DNA of 64,000 nt from Paenibacillus sp. J45TS6 (GCF_018403285.1 NZ_BOSJ01000001.1:372001-436000); one strand, 5' to 3'. Positions 43,649 to 55,386 are shown, counted from the stretch's first letter. Translations and numbers: made by a program. Notes: generated by a model not told the origin, from the letters alone.

Positions 43649-44971
43649 TTAGCTTAACGCTGGATCAGAATATACCTTTTTCCCGTCTACGAAAGTCATT
43701 ACCGGCCAGCCAGTAAGTTCCCATCCTGTAAATGGTGTATTGCGTCCTTTTGTAGCAAACTCGGTTGGGTCAACAGCGCGCTCAGTAGTAAGGTCAATGA
43801 CCGTGATATCCGCTGGTGCTCCTTCTTCCAGTCGTCCCGTATCAAGGCGGAATACCCGAGCTGGTTCAGTCGTCATTTTCTCTACCAGGAAGGAAAGACT
43901 CCATTTTCCTGTTGCCACAAACTTTGTATAGAGCAGCGGGAATGCTGTTTCAAAACCAACGATACCGAAGGGTGCAAGTTCCATTCCTTTTGCTTTTTCT
44001 TCTTCGCTGTGCGGTGCGTGATCTGTAACAATAATATCGATTGTGCCATCCTCAAGTCCTTCGATACATGCTTCTACATCACGGCGCGAGCGCAGTGGAG
44101 GGTTCATTTTCCAGTTCGCATCCAGACCCGGAATGTCTTCATCTGCCAAAATCAGATGGTGAGGACAAACCTCAGCTGTTACTTTAATTCCGATCTTCTT
44201 CGCTTCACGGATCAGTCGAACCGATTGCTCTGTACTCACATGGCAGACATGATAATGTACGCCCGTTGCTTCAGCCAGTAAGATATCACGTCCAACATGA
44301 ATCGCTTCTGACTCATTCGGAATGCCTTTCAGACCATGTTTCTCGGCAAAAGCGCCTTCTGCTACGCAAGCTCCTTCTACCAAGGAGTTGTCTTCACAGT
44401 GAGCAATAACTGGCATATCCATCGCTGCCGCTTTTTTCATAGCATCTTTCATCATTTGTGCACTTTGTACACCAACACCGTCATCGGTAAATCCGATTGC
44501 ACCCGCTGCTTTGAGTGCATCAAAATCAGTCAGATCGCGACCAAGTTCATTTACGGTAATTGCAGCGTAAGGAAGTACTTTAGCAAGATCCGCTTCTTTT
44601 GCTTTATCTAGTACCAGCTGTACTGTTTCGGGATCGTCTGTTACTGGTCTTGTATTCGGCATACAAGCGATTGTGGTAAATCCACCTTTTACAGCAGAAC
44701 GGCTGCCGGACTCAATTGTTTCTTTATGTTCAAATCCTGGTTCTCTCAAATGTACGTGCATATCAATCAGACCCGGGACTACCAATTTTCCTTCTACATC
44801 AATCTCTTCTATGTTTACATCGCTAGGGTTCGTTTCATTATCAAAGGTTAATACAAAACCCTCTTCAGCATCGTGTATACTCAAAATCTTACCTTCGGAA
44901 ATGAGAATGTTCTTTTGTTCGAGTTCCCCAGCTTTATTCAGTACACTTGCATTTTTAATCATTTGTAACAT
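43649..44971 (-). CDS. pyrC: Dihydroorotase
   Basis: 440 residues, class I dihydroorotase of the amidohydrolase fold that closes carbamoyl-aspartate to dihydroorotate. Metal ligands are seen in GLIDMHVHLREPG, a carboxylated region, VIAHCEDNSL, HYHVCHVSTEQSV and IVTDHAPHSEEEK. GGAGG fits ATG 44971. It is third in the operon. Confidence 0.97.
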   Translation of the reverse strand: MLQMIKNASVLNKAGELEQKNILISEGKILSIHDAEEGFVLTFDNETNPSDVNIEEIDVEGKLVVPGLIDMHVHLREPGFEHKETIESGSRSAVKGGFTTIACMPNTRPVTDDPETVQLVLDKAKEADLAKVLPYAAITVNELGRDLTDFDALKAAGAIGFTDDGVGVQSAQMMKDAMKKAAAMDMPVIAHCEDNSLVEGACVAEGAFAEKHGLKGIPNESEAIHVGRDILLAEATGVHYHVCHVSTEQSVRLIREAKKIGIKVTAEVCPHHLILADEDIPGLDANWKMNPPLRSRRDVEACIEGLEDGTIDIIVTDHAPHSEEEKAKGMELAPFGIVGFETAFPLLYTKFVATGKWSLSFLVEKMTTEPARVFRLDTGRLEEGAPADITVIDLTTERAVDPTEFATKGRNTPFTGWELTGWPVMTFVDGKKVYSDPALS

Positions 44972-45084
44972 AGTTATTTCCTCCGCTCCGGTACCGTTTT
45001 ATCGTAACAACGGACATTATGTTTAAATTGTATGTTTTGACTACTGCAAGGGTTAACAAATGCCCATATTTTCGAATTCTTCTA

Positions 45085-46756
<1,672 letters not shown>

Positions 46757-46839
46757 GATTTAAAGGTGCTATTCATGTATTTGTCTGAATGTTAACCTCT
46801 CAGGATTAACCAATTTCAAACAAATCTTCATTAACATGA

Positions 46840-46868
46840 ATTATGACAGATAGCTTATCCTCTGTCAA
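46840..46868 (-). promoter_or_regulatory. Sigma-A promoter of the pyr operon
   Basis: TTGACA and CATAAT on the minus strand with a 17-base spacer. The expected transcript start, about 46833, gives an approximately 280-base leader holding the attenuator. Confidence 0.75.
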
Positions 46869-47003
46869 CACCTTGATTGATAAAAGGGTTTCAGCACAAT
46901 CATTTATACATTAAACACCGGTCATTATGCAATTTAACCGCTCTTATTTTTATAATTATACGTTAATTATGTATAAATATCCATTCTTTTTTTCTTTTCT
47001 CAA

Positions 47004-47034
47004 TAAAAAAAGACCTGGCAGCACCAGGTCCTCT
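47004..47034 (-). terminator. Terminator of the 30-residue membrane peptide gene
   Basis: GACCTGG and CCAGGTC form a hairpin on the minus strand followed by seven T. Confidence 0.8.
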
Positions 47035-47077
47035 ACATTTATTTTTGTTCCATATATATTGTCGGTTCTAAAATTTA

Positions 47078-47170
47078 TTAGTGATCGTCTTTCGCCAATC
47101 TTTTAAAGAGAAAAGTAATTCCAGTGAACCCCAAGACCATAATTAACGCGACCATTGCAATAAACGCCAT
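47078..47170 (-). CDS. 30-residue membrane peptide
   Basis: MAFIAMVALIMVLGFTGITF, a single hydrophobic helix, followed by a basic tail LFKRLAKDDH. GAGGGGGAC precedes ATG 47170 and a terminator follows, so it is a complete small transcription unit. Function unknown. Topology resembles small regulatory membrane peptides. Confidence 0.6.
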   Translation of the reverse strand: MAFIAMVALIMVLGFTGITFLFKRLAKDDH

Positions 47171-47303
47171 TAGTAACGTCCCCCTCTTTATTTTATAACC
47201 TTATTGTAGCTTGAAATTATTCCTTTTGTCGTTCTAACCTTGACAATACTGTGAAATGTATCACATGGATCTTTTATGAAGCTGCTGCGGCTCAAGATCA
47301 CGT

Positions 47304-47338
47304 AAAAAAAGGACACAACCAGAAGGTTGCATCCTTAT
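47304..47338 (-). terminator. Terminator of dapL
   Basis: AGGATGCAACC and GGTTGTGTCCT pair around TTCT on the minus strand, followed by TTTTTTT. Confidence 0.85.
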
Positions 47339-47368
47339 TCTTTAACTAAGACTAAAGAATGACTACGA

Positions 47369-48622
47369 TTAAAATTCAAATTCTACGTCGCTTAAACGGC
47401 GTTTGATCTCTTCCATCACACGTCTCTCCTCAGCTTCGCCTTTCGCTTCAAACGTAACGGAAAAACGAACAAAATGACCTGCATCATCCCAAGGTACAGT
47501 GGAGATTAACTTCTCGCGGATCAGGAATTGAGAGAAGTCTTCTCCAGTCTCGAAACGACGTCCGCCTTTGATCCCTTTTGGAGCTTCAACATATAAGAAG
47601 AAAGAACCTTTCGGCTTTTCCGCTCTGAATCCAAGTTCGTTAAGAGTTTCCACCAGCATATCGTGACGGCGAGAATATTTCTCTGCAATCTTTTCTGTGA
47701 TTTCTGGATGGGACAATCCATGCGCTGCCGCTTTTTGAATCGCTATAAACTGACCCGAATCATTGTTATCCTTTACATCGCTGAATGCTTTTACAATAAG
47801 AGGATTACCGGCAACAAAGCCAATACGCCATCCTGTCATGTTGTAGGATTTGGACAGGGAGTGAAGCTCAACGCCCACATCCTTCGCACCGGGCACGGAT
47901 AAGAAACTCAGCGGTTTGAGACCATCATACGTAAGTGCCGCATAAGGAGCATCATGTACAACGATTACGTTGTATTTCTTAGCCCATTCTACAACGTCAG
48001 TAAAAAATTCCGTAGTAGCACTTGCCCCTGTTGGGTTATTCGGATAATTTAAGTAAAGCAATTTCGCTCGGTGAGCAATTTCCTCTGGAATAGACGCTAG
48101 ATCCGGTAAAAAGTTATTCTCTTTGGTGAGCTGTACGTTGTACACTTCTCCGCCAAGATATTTGGTGTGAGTTCCGAGAACCGGATATCCAGGTACAGTC
48201 AGGATCGCAACATCCCCAGGATTAATAAATACAGATGGGATCATAGCCAGCGCCGGTTTTGAACCAATGGAATGTACGACTTCGGATACAGGATCGATTC
48301 CTTCTACCCCAAACACTTCTTCTAAGTATTTAGCGGCAGCTTCCTTAAATTCAGGAATCCCGTTATCCGCGTAACCACGGTTTTCGGCCTTTGCAGCTTC
48401 TTCAGCAAGCTTTGCAACAATCCCTGCATCTGCCATCTCATCTGGTTCACCAACTCCAAGGTCAATGAGTTCAATATTTGGGAAGTCCTTTTTTGCTGCT
48501 TGTTTTGCTCGTTTTATTTTTTCGAATTTATAAATGTTGGTGTCTTTACCATAGTTCGCACCGCCGATTCGATCGGCAAAACTCGTTTGAATGAAAGTTT
48601 CTTGATATTTATTAGTACTCAT
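47369..48622 (-). CDS. dapL: LL-diaminopimelate aminotransferase
   Basis: 417 residues, a class I/II PLP aminotransferase that makes LL-diaminopimelate directly from tetrahydrodipicolinate for lysine and peptidoglycan. Markers are LIDLGVGEPDEMAD at the substrate side, LYLNYPNNPTGA, and the PLP lysine in LHSLSKSYNMTGWRIGF. I chose ATG 48622 (MSTNKYQETFIQTSFADRIG), which agrees with the family's length; AAGGAG lies 15 bases ahead, while the alternative ATG 48637 has almost no spacing. It is not part of the pyr operon. Its place between rluD and pyrR differs from Bacillus. Confidence 0.9.
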   Translation of the reverse strand: MSTNKYQETFIQTSFADRIGGANYGKDTNIYKFEKIKRAKQAAKKDFPNIELIDLGVGEPDEMADAGIVAKLAEEAAKAENRGYADNGIPEFKEAAAKYLEEVFGVEGIDPVSEVVHSIGSKPALAMIPSVFINPGDVAILTVPGYPVLGTHTKYLGGEVYNVQLTKENNFLPDLASIPEEIAHRAKLLYLNYPNNPTGASATTEFFTDVVEWAKKYNVIVVHDAPYAALTYDGLKPLSFLSVPGAKDVGVELHSLSKSYNMTGWRIGFVAGNPLIVKAFSDVKDNNDSGQFIAIQKAAAHGLSHPEITEKIAEKYSRRHDMLVETLNELGFRAEKPKGSFFLYVEAPKGIKGGRRFETGEDFSQFLIREKLISTVPWDDAGHFVRFSVTFEAKGEAEERRVMEEIKRRLSDVEFEF

Positions 48623-48831
48623 ATCGCGTATCTTCATCTCCTTGTGTAACGAATATCTCCATGTATAAATATGAAGGATTCTGTTCGTTAAAACCATGGA
48701 CTATACATCCGATCATTTGCACTATCATTTTATGCTGAGTGACGCTTATAACACTATATACCCAATATTATACGCTTTAAGCTTTTCATTTAGTTTGCAC
48801 GAAAGCACCATTAATTATGAATGAAGCACAA

Positions 48832-48867
48832 AAAAAAGAGCGCCGCTTAAAGCGACACTCTTAATGA
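48832..48867 (-). terminator. Terminator of the lspA-rluD unit
   Basis: On the minus strand AAGAGTGTCGCT and GCGGCGCTCTT form a stem followed by eight T. Confidence 0.85.
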
Positions 48868-48896
48868 ACTGATTTTAAACTTAAAGTAAAAATCAA

Positions 48897-49838
48897 CTAC
48901 CTGCTTCGCAAAGAAGCAAGCACATCTTCCATATCTTGCGGCAGTGGAGCGGTGAACTCCATCTGTTCCCCTGTATCCGGATGTACAAAACCAAGCGTCT
49001 GAGCATGAAGTGCCTGGCCATTCATTTTTATCCCTTTATTCCGGCCATACATGGGATCACCAACGAGAGGATGACCAATAAACTTCATGTGTACTCTGAT
49101 CTGATGCGTACGGCCTGTTTCCAGCTTCAATTCAAGCAGTGTATAGTCGCCAAGACGTTCTAATACAGTAAAATGGGTTATTGCTTCTTTGCTATTGCGA
49201 TCCGTTACGGTAAACATTTTACGGTCATTTGTGTCGCGCCCAATAGGAGCATCCACGGTTCCCTGATCATGCTGTACATGACCGTGTACCAGTGCAATAT
49301 AACGACGATTCACACTGTGCTCTTTCAGCTGAGCAGCAAGCGAGGCATGTGCCTTATCATTCTTAGCAGCCATGAGGAGACCCGATGTATCTTTATCAAT
49401 CCGGTGAACAATTCCCGGACGAAGTTCGCCGTTAATACCAGACAAATCTTTACAATGATACATAAGTGCATTCACCAGAGTTCCTGAAGTATGACCCGGC
49501 GCCGGGTGCACAACAAGTCCTCTTTGTTTGTTCACTACAATGACGCTTGCATCTTCATATACCACATTTAGTGGAATATTTTCAGGAATGATTTCTACTG
49601 CCGTCGGCTCTGGGACGATAACCGTAATGTTATCTCCTTCACTGAGCTTATAGTTCGATTTTACTTTTGCACCGTTTACGGTAACATGACCGTCTGCAAT
49701 CCACAATTGAACCTGAGAACGGGAAACGTCATCCATGCTCTCCGTAATATATTTATCAATTCGTTCCTTTGCATAATCAGCAGTGACGGTCCACTCCTGG
49801 ATGTCTTGAGCCGATTCTTGTTCGGACCGATCTGTCAT
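48897..49838 (-). CDS. rluD: RluA/RluD-family rRNA pseudouridine synthase (YlyB-like)
   Basis: 313 residues. An N-terminal S4 RNA-binding domain (residues about 15-80) and a catalytic domain with the diagnostic HRIDKDTSGLLMAAK (the Asp is catalytic) and KLETGRTHQIRVHM. It modifies large-subunit rRNA, by analogy. It starts 3 bases from the lspA stop and is probably co-transcribed with it, as in Bacillus. Confidence 0.94.
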   Translation of the reverse strand: MTDRSEQESAQDIQEWTVTADYAKERIDKYITESMDDVSRSQVQLWIADGHVTVNGAKVKSNYKLSEGDNITVIVPEPTAVEIIPENIPLNVVYEDASVIVVNKQRGLVVHPAPGHTSGTLVNALMYHCKDLSGINGELRPGIVHRIDKDTSGLLMAAKNDKAHASLAAQLKEHSVNRRYIALVHGHVQHDQGTVDAPIGRDTNDRKMFTVTDRNSKEAITHFTVLERLGDYTLLELKLETGRTHQIRVHMKFIGHPLVGDPMYGRNKGIKMNGQALHAQTLGFVHPDTGEQMEFTAPLPQDMEDVLASLRSR

Positions 49839-49840
49839 CT

Positions 49841-50377
49841 TTATTCCTTCCCTTCTTGTTGACCTTCTTGTTGATCTTCACGTTGCTTTTCTCTTCTTGA
49901 TTCAAGTAGTGTGTCCAAGATAATAAGAGCTACCCCCACTACAATCGCAGAATCGGCAACGTTAAAAATCGGAAACGTATAGCTTCCAAAATTAAATTTA
50001 AAGAAATCAACGACTTCACCCATTAGCAGGCGATCCAAAAAGTTACCAATAGCTCCTGCAAGAACTAGTGATAAAGCCAGTGGGAGCAATTTATCAGGCT
50101 GGGATTTAATTTTTTGGATATACCAAACGAGTGCGATTACCACAATAATGGTTACTACAATAAAAAACCAACGCTGATCTTGGAGAATACCGAAAGCCGC
50201 TCCCCGGTTACGGTGAGAAGTAATATAGAAAAAGTCTCCGATCACCGAAATTTCTTGGCCCAAATCCATATTGGTTTTGACGAGCCATTTACTTCCTTGA
50301 TCCACCAGAAAAATAATCAAAGCAATAACGTAATAGATCACCGTGTTTTTGTCACTCCGTTCATTGTCTTTTACCAT
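49841..50377 (-). CDS. lspA: Prolipoprotein signal peptidase
   Basis: 178 residues, four membrane helices. Catalytic aspartates are in GNFLDRLLMGEVVDF and FPIFNVADSAIVVG, the family's conserved motifs. It processes lipoproteins, including those seen in this window. A charged C-terminal tail (SRREKQREDQQEGQQEGKE) is longer than usual. ATG 50377 has no ideal ribosome site. Confidence 0.96.
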   Translation of the reverse strand: MVKDNERSDKNTVIYYVIALIIFLVDQGSKWLVKTNMDLGQEISVIGDFFYITSHRNRGAAFGILQDQRWFFIVVTIIVVIALVWYIQKIKSQPDKLLPLALSLVLAGAIGNFLDRLLMGEVVDFFKFNFGSYTFPIFNVADSAIVVGVALIILDTLLESRREKQREDQQEGQQEGKE

Positions 50378-50569
50378 TCGATGGGTAATGCCTTATTTAT
50401 TGTAGCACACCCGCTGGAACAGCGTCTATTTGAAGTGATAGAGAGAGTTCACTCCCAATTATGCAAAATACACCTTCTCTAAAACCTTTGCTTTTTGCGC
50501 ACTCTATACAGACACCAAGACAGTGCAATTTTATTACTACACAAGCAAGTAACAAGTAAAGGAGCATTC

Positions 50570-51310
50570 ATGCCCATGACGCATCTTAGCAAGCAAGAGA
50601 TGGAAGGTTTGCGCAAGCAGCTTCTTGAGCGAAAACAAGATATTGAACACCGTGACAAAACCAATGATCACTATGGACTTAGCGGCTCCATGCGTTATCA
50701 AGCAGGAGAACTTTCCACGATTGATAATCATCCCGGTGATGTAGGTACTGAAATGTTCGAACGAGCAAAAGACATTTCCTTAAACGAACATGATGAATTT
50801 ATGCTTGAGCGCATCGACTCTGCATTAGCCCTTATGGAAAAAGGCGATTACGGCGTATGCGCCGTATGCAGTAAGCCGATTCCCTACGAACGGCTAGAAG
50901 CTGTACCCTATACCATTTATTGTAGAGAACATGCCCCAGAAACCGTCGTTTCTAATGATCGCCCGGTCGAAGAAGAGTTCCTTACCCCTCCATTTGGCAG
51001 AACAAGCCTGGACGAAAAGGATACTCAGAATGGTTTTGACGGCGAAGATGCCTGGCAAATCGTTGAAAGCTGGGGAAACTCTAATACTCCTGCTCTAGCT
51101 GAAAGCAATAACGTTGATGATTACAATGCGATGTACATTGAAGCATCGGAAGAAATTGATGGATGCGTGGAAGCTTACGAAAGCTTTCTGGCAACCGATA
51201 TCTATGGAGAAAATGTATATGTTCTAAGAAATAACCAATATCGTAAATACCTTGAGGATGACGAAGGAATGAACATTCTTGCCCCCGATGTTCTTCCGGG
51301 TGACGATTAA
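50570..51310 (+). CDS. DksA/TraR-type zinc-finger protein (YteA-like)
   Basis: 246 residues, with coiled-coil N-terminus (LSKQEMEGLRKQLLERKQDI) and a zinc finger C-x2-C-x17-C-x2-H (CAVC ... YCREH), the variant found in Bacillus YteA/YlyA proteins. It probably acts at RNA polymerase or sporulation genes, as YlyA does in the forespore. It sits at the ylyA position beside ileS/lspA but is transcribed in the opposite direction. ATG 50570 has AAAGGAGC; upstream in-frame codons are not needed. Confidence 0.85.
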   Translation: MPMTHLSKQEMEGLRKQLLERKQDIEHRDKTNDHYGLSGSMRYQAGELSTIDNHPGDVGTEMFERAKDISLNEHDEFMLERIDSALALMEKGDYGVCAVCSKPIPYERLEAVPYTIYCREHAPETVVSNDRPVEEEFLTPPFGRTSLDEKDTQNGFDGEDAWQIVESWGNSNTPALAESNNVDDYNAMYIEASEEIDGCVEAYESFLATDIYGENVYVLRNNQYRKYLEDDEGMNILAPDVLPGDD

Positions 51311-51311
51311 A

Positions 51312-51647
51312 TCACAGCGTATCCAGTTCTAATTGTCTTTGAACAATACGTACGATATCTGCAATGTAGTCTCCAACGATGGGTAGATTTAACGCTCCCA
51401 GCATCTGAAGGAGATATATGATGGTTGCTGCAAAAAAGGTAAAACCAATCGCTATTCCGACTCCTCTTGCCGTACCTGAAAGAATATTAAGCCAGATGAG
51501 TCGCGCCGGTCTATACAAGAGCTGTGTATAATCAGCAATCCGTGACTTCTCAAGGCTCATAGCTAATTTTTGTAACAACCCGTGCATTTCATCAATTTGC
51601 TCTTCAAGTTCTTTTATTTCATCTGATGCTTTCTGATTTGTGGTCAT
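51312..51647 (-). CDS. DUF5665-type membrane protein
   Basis: 111 residues with a coiled-coil start (EIKELEEQIDEMHGLLQKLA), a conserved middle (YTQLLYRPARLIWLNILSGT), and one hydrophobic segment (VGIAIGFTFFAATIIYLLQM) followed by NLPIVGDYIADIVRIVQ. This pattern is that of DUF5665. Function unknown. Convergent with the YteA-like gene, their stops two bases apart. Confidence 0.85.
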   Translation of the reverse strand: MTTNQKASDEIKELEEQIDEMHGLLQKLAMSLEKSRIADYTQLLYRPARLIWLNILSGTARGVGIAIGFTFFAATIIYLLQMLGALNLPIVGDYIADIVRIVQRQLELDTL

Positions 51648-51689
51648 CGCTAAGTGGTCTTATCCTTTCCTTTATAGGATTAAAAAAGC

Positions 51690-51736
51690 GGAAACGAGCC
51701 AGGGGAAATGTATTTCCCTCAGGCTCGTTTTTACAT
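51690..51736 (-). terminator. Terminator of ileS
   Basis: On the minus strand AACGAGCCTGAGGGAAAT and ATTTCCCCTGGCTCGTT form a long stem. The T-run that follows is short. Confidence 0.7.
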
Positions 51737-51796
51737 ATCGTTCTTTATGCTATTATATCCGCTTTAAAACCGAATTAGCCTCTACCTATACATATC

Positions 51797-54700
51797 TTAC
51801 GAGATTTTAACACCAATCGTTTTAGATCCCGCTTCTACTTTTTCCATATCTTCCGAAGTACCAAAGGAAACATCGGTTACGAGTACATTTTCACGAAGTA
51901 CATCTTCAAATGCTTCAATCGCCGCTTTTAGCTCATTATCAACATCAAGCATAAGGTTTACTCGTTTTTCAATTGGAAGATCCAGTTTCTTTCTTGTATC
52001 CTGAACGGCACGAACAACCTCGCGAACCAAACCTTCTTGCTCAAGTTCTGGTGTGATTTCCGTGTTCAGCGCAACAGTCAGACCGTAACCCGATGCGGCA
52101 GCAAATCCTTCTTTTGCTTTTTTCTCGATCAGAAGTTCCTCGCTAGTAACGTGAAGTTCAGTTCCTTCTGGGGAGACAATGTTGAATTCTCCAGACTCTA
52201 CAACCGAACGAGTTTCATCTGCGGTCATGCCTTTAAAATGGTTTTGCAGGAAGCCTACATTTTTACCGTATTTTTTACCTGCTACTTTCAAATTCAATTT
52301 CAATGAGAAATCAACAAAGCCGCTGTCGCTTGTTTCTACTTCAATTGTTTTCACATTGATCTCTTCTTTGATGATCTCTTCATATCCTGGCAGATCGAAA
52401 TCTTGATGCAGAGATACAATCAGAGCGGACAAAGGCTGACGTGTCTTAATTCCTGTCTCATTACGAACGTTCCGCGCAAGTTCAACAATATTACGTGCTG
52501 TCTCCATATCTTGCTCGAGTTTTTCGTCAATGAGAGATTCATTGGCAACCGGATAATCAGCCAAGTGAACGCTGCCTTCACCGCCAAGGTTTCCGTATAC
52601 ATCTTCAGCCAACATTGGTGTAAATGGTGCCATTACTTTGGACAAAGTAAGCAGCACTTCTGTCAGCGTACCATAAGCAGCCAGTTTGTCTTCGCTAAGG
52701 CCACTTCCCCAGAAACGATCACGGGAACGGCGGATATACCAGTTACTCAGCTCATCAACGAATACTTCGATCGATTTCGCAGCATTCAGGAAGTCATTCA
52801 CTTCAAGTCCTTTACGAACTTTGGCAATGAGCGAGTTCAGACGTGACAGCACCCAGCGATCCAGCTTGTTCTCAGAGCCGTTAAACGGATGCTCTTTTGG
52901 ATCATATCCATCAATATCAGCATACAGCGCAAGGAACGCATGTGTATTTACAATCGTGTCAATCACTTTTGATTTTGCTTCGCCTACGATCCCTTTGGAG
53001 AAACGTTTGCTGTTCCAAGGCGCACTGTCTGCAAGTAGTGCCCAGCGGAATGCATCTGTACCATATTCATTAATGATCTCCCATGGATCAATTACATTTC
53101 CTTTCGATTTGGACATTTTTTGTCCATTCTCATCCAGGATATGACCTGTTGCCATAACTGCTTTATAAGGAGCTTTGCCAGTAAATAAAGTGGATACCGC
53201 AAGCAAGCTGTAGAACCAACCACGAGTCTGGTCAATCCCTTCACAGATCATGTCTGCAGGATACTGCTGTTCAAATGTTTCCTTATTCTCAAAAGGATAG
53301 TGATGCTGTGCAAATGGCATCGAACCACTGTCAAACCATACATCAATCACTTCGGAAGTTCTTTCCATTACCCCATTTTCACAGTGTGTACAGTGTACTT
53401 TCACTTCATCTACATATGGCTTATGAAGTTCAAGATCCTCGCTCACTTCGCCTACCGCATGTTTACGAAGTTCCTCATGGCTATGCGGTGAAAATTGTCC
53501 ACCGCAGTCCTGACATACCCATACGTTCAGTGGAGTACCCCAGTAGCGGTTACGGCTGATATTCCAGTCAACGAGATCTTCAAGGAACTTACCGAAACGT
53601 CCTTCACGAACATGACCAGGATACCATTCTACTGTATTGTTATTGGCAATCAGCTGATCTTTCACAGCTGTTGTTTCGATAAACCAGCTGTCCATAGCAT
53701 AGTAGAGAAGCGGTGATTTACAACGCCAGCAGAACGGATAGCTGTGTTCGATTTTTTCTTTGCTGTAAAGCGTGCCTTGTTCGGACAGATACTTCACGAT
53801 ATCAAGGTCACAATCTTTTACAAAACGTCCTGCAAAGTCAGTAACTTCTTCTGTATACTTCCCTGCGGAATTAACTACACTTACAAAGCTGATTCCATTC
53901 TCACGACAAGTTTTATAGTCATCTTCCCCGTGAGCAGGAGCCATATGAACGATACCTGTACCGCTTGCATCTGTTACAAAGCTTGCTCCAACTACAATGT
54001 TTGCTTTTTCTGCTTTGATGTAATTAAACGGCGGTGTATAAGTAAGACCCACAAGCTCCGAACCTTTCAATGTAGAAAGAACTTCATAATCGCCTTTCAT
54101 CACTTTTTCTACCAAGTTCTTCGCCACGATGTATGTGCCGTCTTCTTGTTTCACTCGTGCATATTCCATGTCTGGATTTACAGCAAGTGCCACGTGAGCA
54201 GGAAGCGTCCAAGGTGTTGTCGTCCAAGCCAGAATATATTCATCACGATCATCCAGTTTGAATTTGGCTGTTGCACTCAGATCCTTAACGTCTTCGTATC
54301 CTTGAGCTACTTCATGAGAACTAAGCGTTGTCTGACAGCAAGGACAGTATGGGCTAACACGATGTCCGCGATAAAGAAGCCCTTTGTCATGGATTGTTGC
54401 AAGAATATTCCATACACTTTCGATGTATTTGTTATCAAGTGTAACGTAAGGATGATCCAAATCCGTCCAGTACCCGATTGCCTCGGTTAGTTCACGCCAT
54501 TTGTGTTCGTACTCAAACACACTAGCTTTACACTTCTTGATAAAAGCTTCTACGCCGTAGTTTTCAATCTCATGTTTTCCGTTGATGCCAAGCTGCTTCT
54601 CTACACCAAGCTCTACGGGAAGGCCGTGAGTATCCCATCCTGCTTTACGAACTACACGGTAGCCGTTCATCGTTTGATAGCGACCTACAAAGTCTTTAAT

Positions 54701-54892
54701 AACGCGGCCAAGTACGTGCCCGATATGCGGAGCACCATTCGCTGTAGGAGGTCCTTCATAGAGAACGTAATTGGGCCTACCTTCACGATTCTCAATTGAT
54801 TTTTTAAATGTATCTTCTGCATTCCATTTACTGAGGATGCGCTGCTCGCGAGCGCGAGCTTTTTCTTTGACATCGACTCGTTTCATCTTCAA
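51797..54892 (-). CDS. ileS: Isoleucyl-tRNA synthetase
   Basis: 1,031 residues, class I. The HIGH motif is PPTANGAPHIGHVLGR (near residue 50), KMSKS is GQKMSKSKGNVIDP (near 600), and the editing domain lies between. A C-terminal region with anticodon-binding helices and DUF-type tail is complete. The length and lack of the C-terminal Zn finger agree with the type 2 (eukaryote-like, often mupirocin-tolerant) IleRS group. It is regulated by the T-box at 54933-55262. Confidence 0.95.
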   Translation of the reverse strand: MKMKRVDVKEKARAREQRILSKWNAEDTFKKSIENREGRPNYVLYEGPPTANGAPHIGHVLGRVIKDFVGRYQTMNGYRVVRKAGWDTHGLPVELGVEKQLGINGKHEIENYGVEAFIKKCKASVFEYEHKWRELTEAIGYWTDLDHPYVTLDNKYIESVWNILATIHDKGLLYRGHRVSPYCPCCQTTLSSHEVAQGYEDVKDLSATAKFKLDDRDEYILAWTTTPWTLPAHVALAVNPDMEYARVKQEDGTYIVAKNLVEKVMKGDYEVLSTLKGSELVGLTYTPPFNYIKAEKANIVVGASFVTDASGTGIVHMAPAHGEDDYKTCRENGISFVSVVNSAGKYTEEVTDFAGRFVKDCDLDIVKYLSEQGTLYSKEKIEHSYPFCWRCKSPLLYYAMDSWFIETTAVKDQLIANNNTVEWYPGHVREGRFGKFLEDLVDWNISRNRYWGTPLNVWVCQDCGGQFSPHSHEELRKHAVGEVSEDLELHKPYVDEVKVHCTHCENGVMERTSEVIDVWFDSGSMPFAQHHYPFENKETFEQQYPADMICEGIDQTRGWFYSLLAVSTLFTGKAPYKAVMATGHILDENGQKMSKSKGNVIDPWEIINEYGTDAFRWALLADSAPWNSKRFSKGIVGEAKSKVIDTIVNTHAFLALYADIDGYDPKEHPFNGSENKLDRWVLSRLNSLIAKVRKGLEVNDFLNAAKSIEVFVDELSNWYIRRSRDRFWGSGLSEDKLAAYGTLTEVLLTLSKVMAPFTPMLAEDVYGNLGGEGSVHLADYPVANESLIDEKLEQDMETARNIVELARNVRNETGIKTRQPLSALIVSLHQDFDLPGYEEIIKEEINVKTIEVETSDSGFVDFSLKLNLKVAGKKYGKNVGFLQNHFKGMTADETRSVVESGEFNIVSPEGTELHVTSEELLIEKKAKEGFAAASGYGLTVALNTEITPELEQEGLVREVVRAVQDTRKKLDLPIEKRVNLMLDVDNELKAAIEAFEDVLRENVLVTDVSFGTSEDMEKVEAGSKTIGVKIS

Positions 54893-54932
54893 ACTCCCTT
54901 TCTTTATAGCGCATTACTATATTTAGAAAAAT

Positions 54933-55262
54933 AAAAAAAGCCTCATCCCCAAAAGGGACGAGACTGTTCTCGCGTTACCACCCTAGTTCCATCTCCAGCC
55001 TGCTCGATTTAATCAAATTCATGATCATCACGATGAGCATAGAGACAGCTCTCTAATCCTTATGAAACTTCCATAAGGAGCCGATATAACGTTCGGCTTA
55101 CGGTATCAGCTTATTCGTATCCGCAAGTACCATCGTAATATGCAGATCCTTTCGGCTTCACTTCTCCGGGAGGATATTCGGTCATGACCTGTTCATTGGC
55201 TTGCACCAACCGCCAACTCTCTGTGAACAATCTTCACAACGTACTGATTCCCATCATCAAAA
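54933..55262 (-). promoter_or_regulatory. T-box riboswitch of ileS
   Basis: On the minus strand the T-box core AACTAGGGTGGTAACGCG (54971-54988) is followed by a terminator CTCGTCCC/GGGGATGAG and seven T. About 250 bases upstream are Stem I elements with GAGAGTTGGCGGTTGGTGC. A candidate specifier ATC (55173-55175) matches Ile. Uncharged tRNA-Ile should prevent termination. Confidence 0.88.
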
Positions 55263-55289
55263 ATAAAATATGAAATTCATATAAGAATA

Positions 55290-55318
55290 TTTATAGCCTC
55301 TTTTATAAAAAAAGTCAA
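55290..55318 (-). promoter_or_regulatory. Sigma-A promoter of the ileS T-box transcript
   Basis: TTGACT and TATAAA, 17 bases apart on the minus strand, directly upstream of the T-box leader. Confidence 0.65.
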
Positions 55319-55386
55319 CCTGATCAATAGCCTGCAAATAGTTCATGATCCGCTCATATCTTTATCATATCCAAATCAATGAAATA

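Noticed and set aside
53744-54490. 248-codon plus-strand frame opposite ileS
   Set aside because: Cys/Phe-rich antisense shadow of ileS without any recognisable features.
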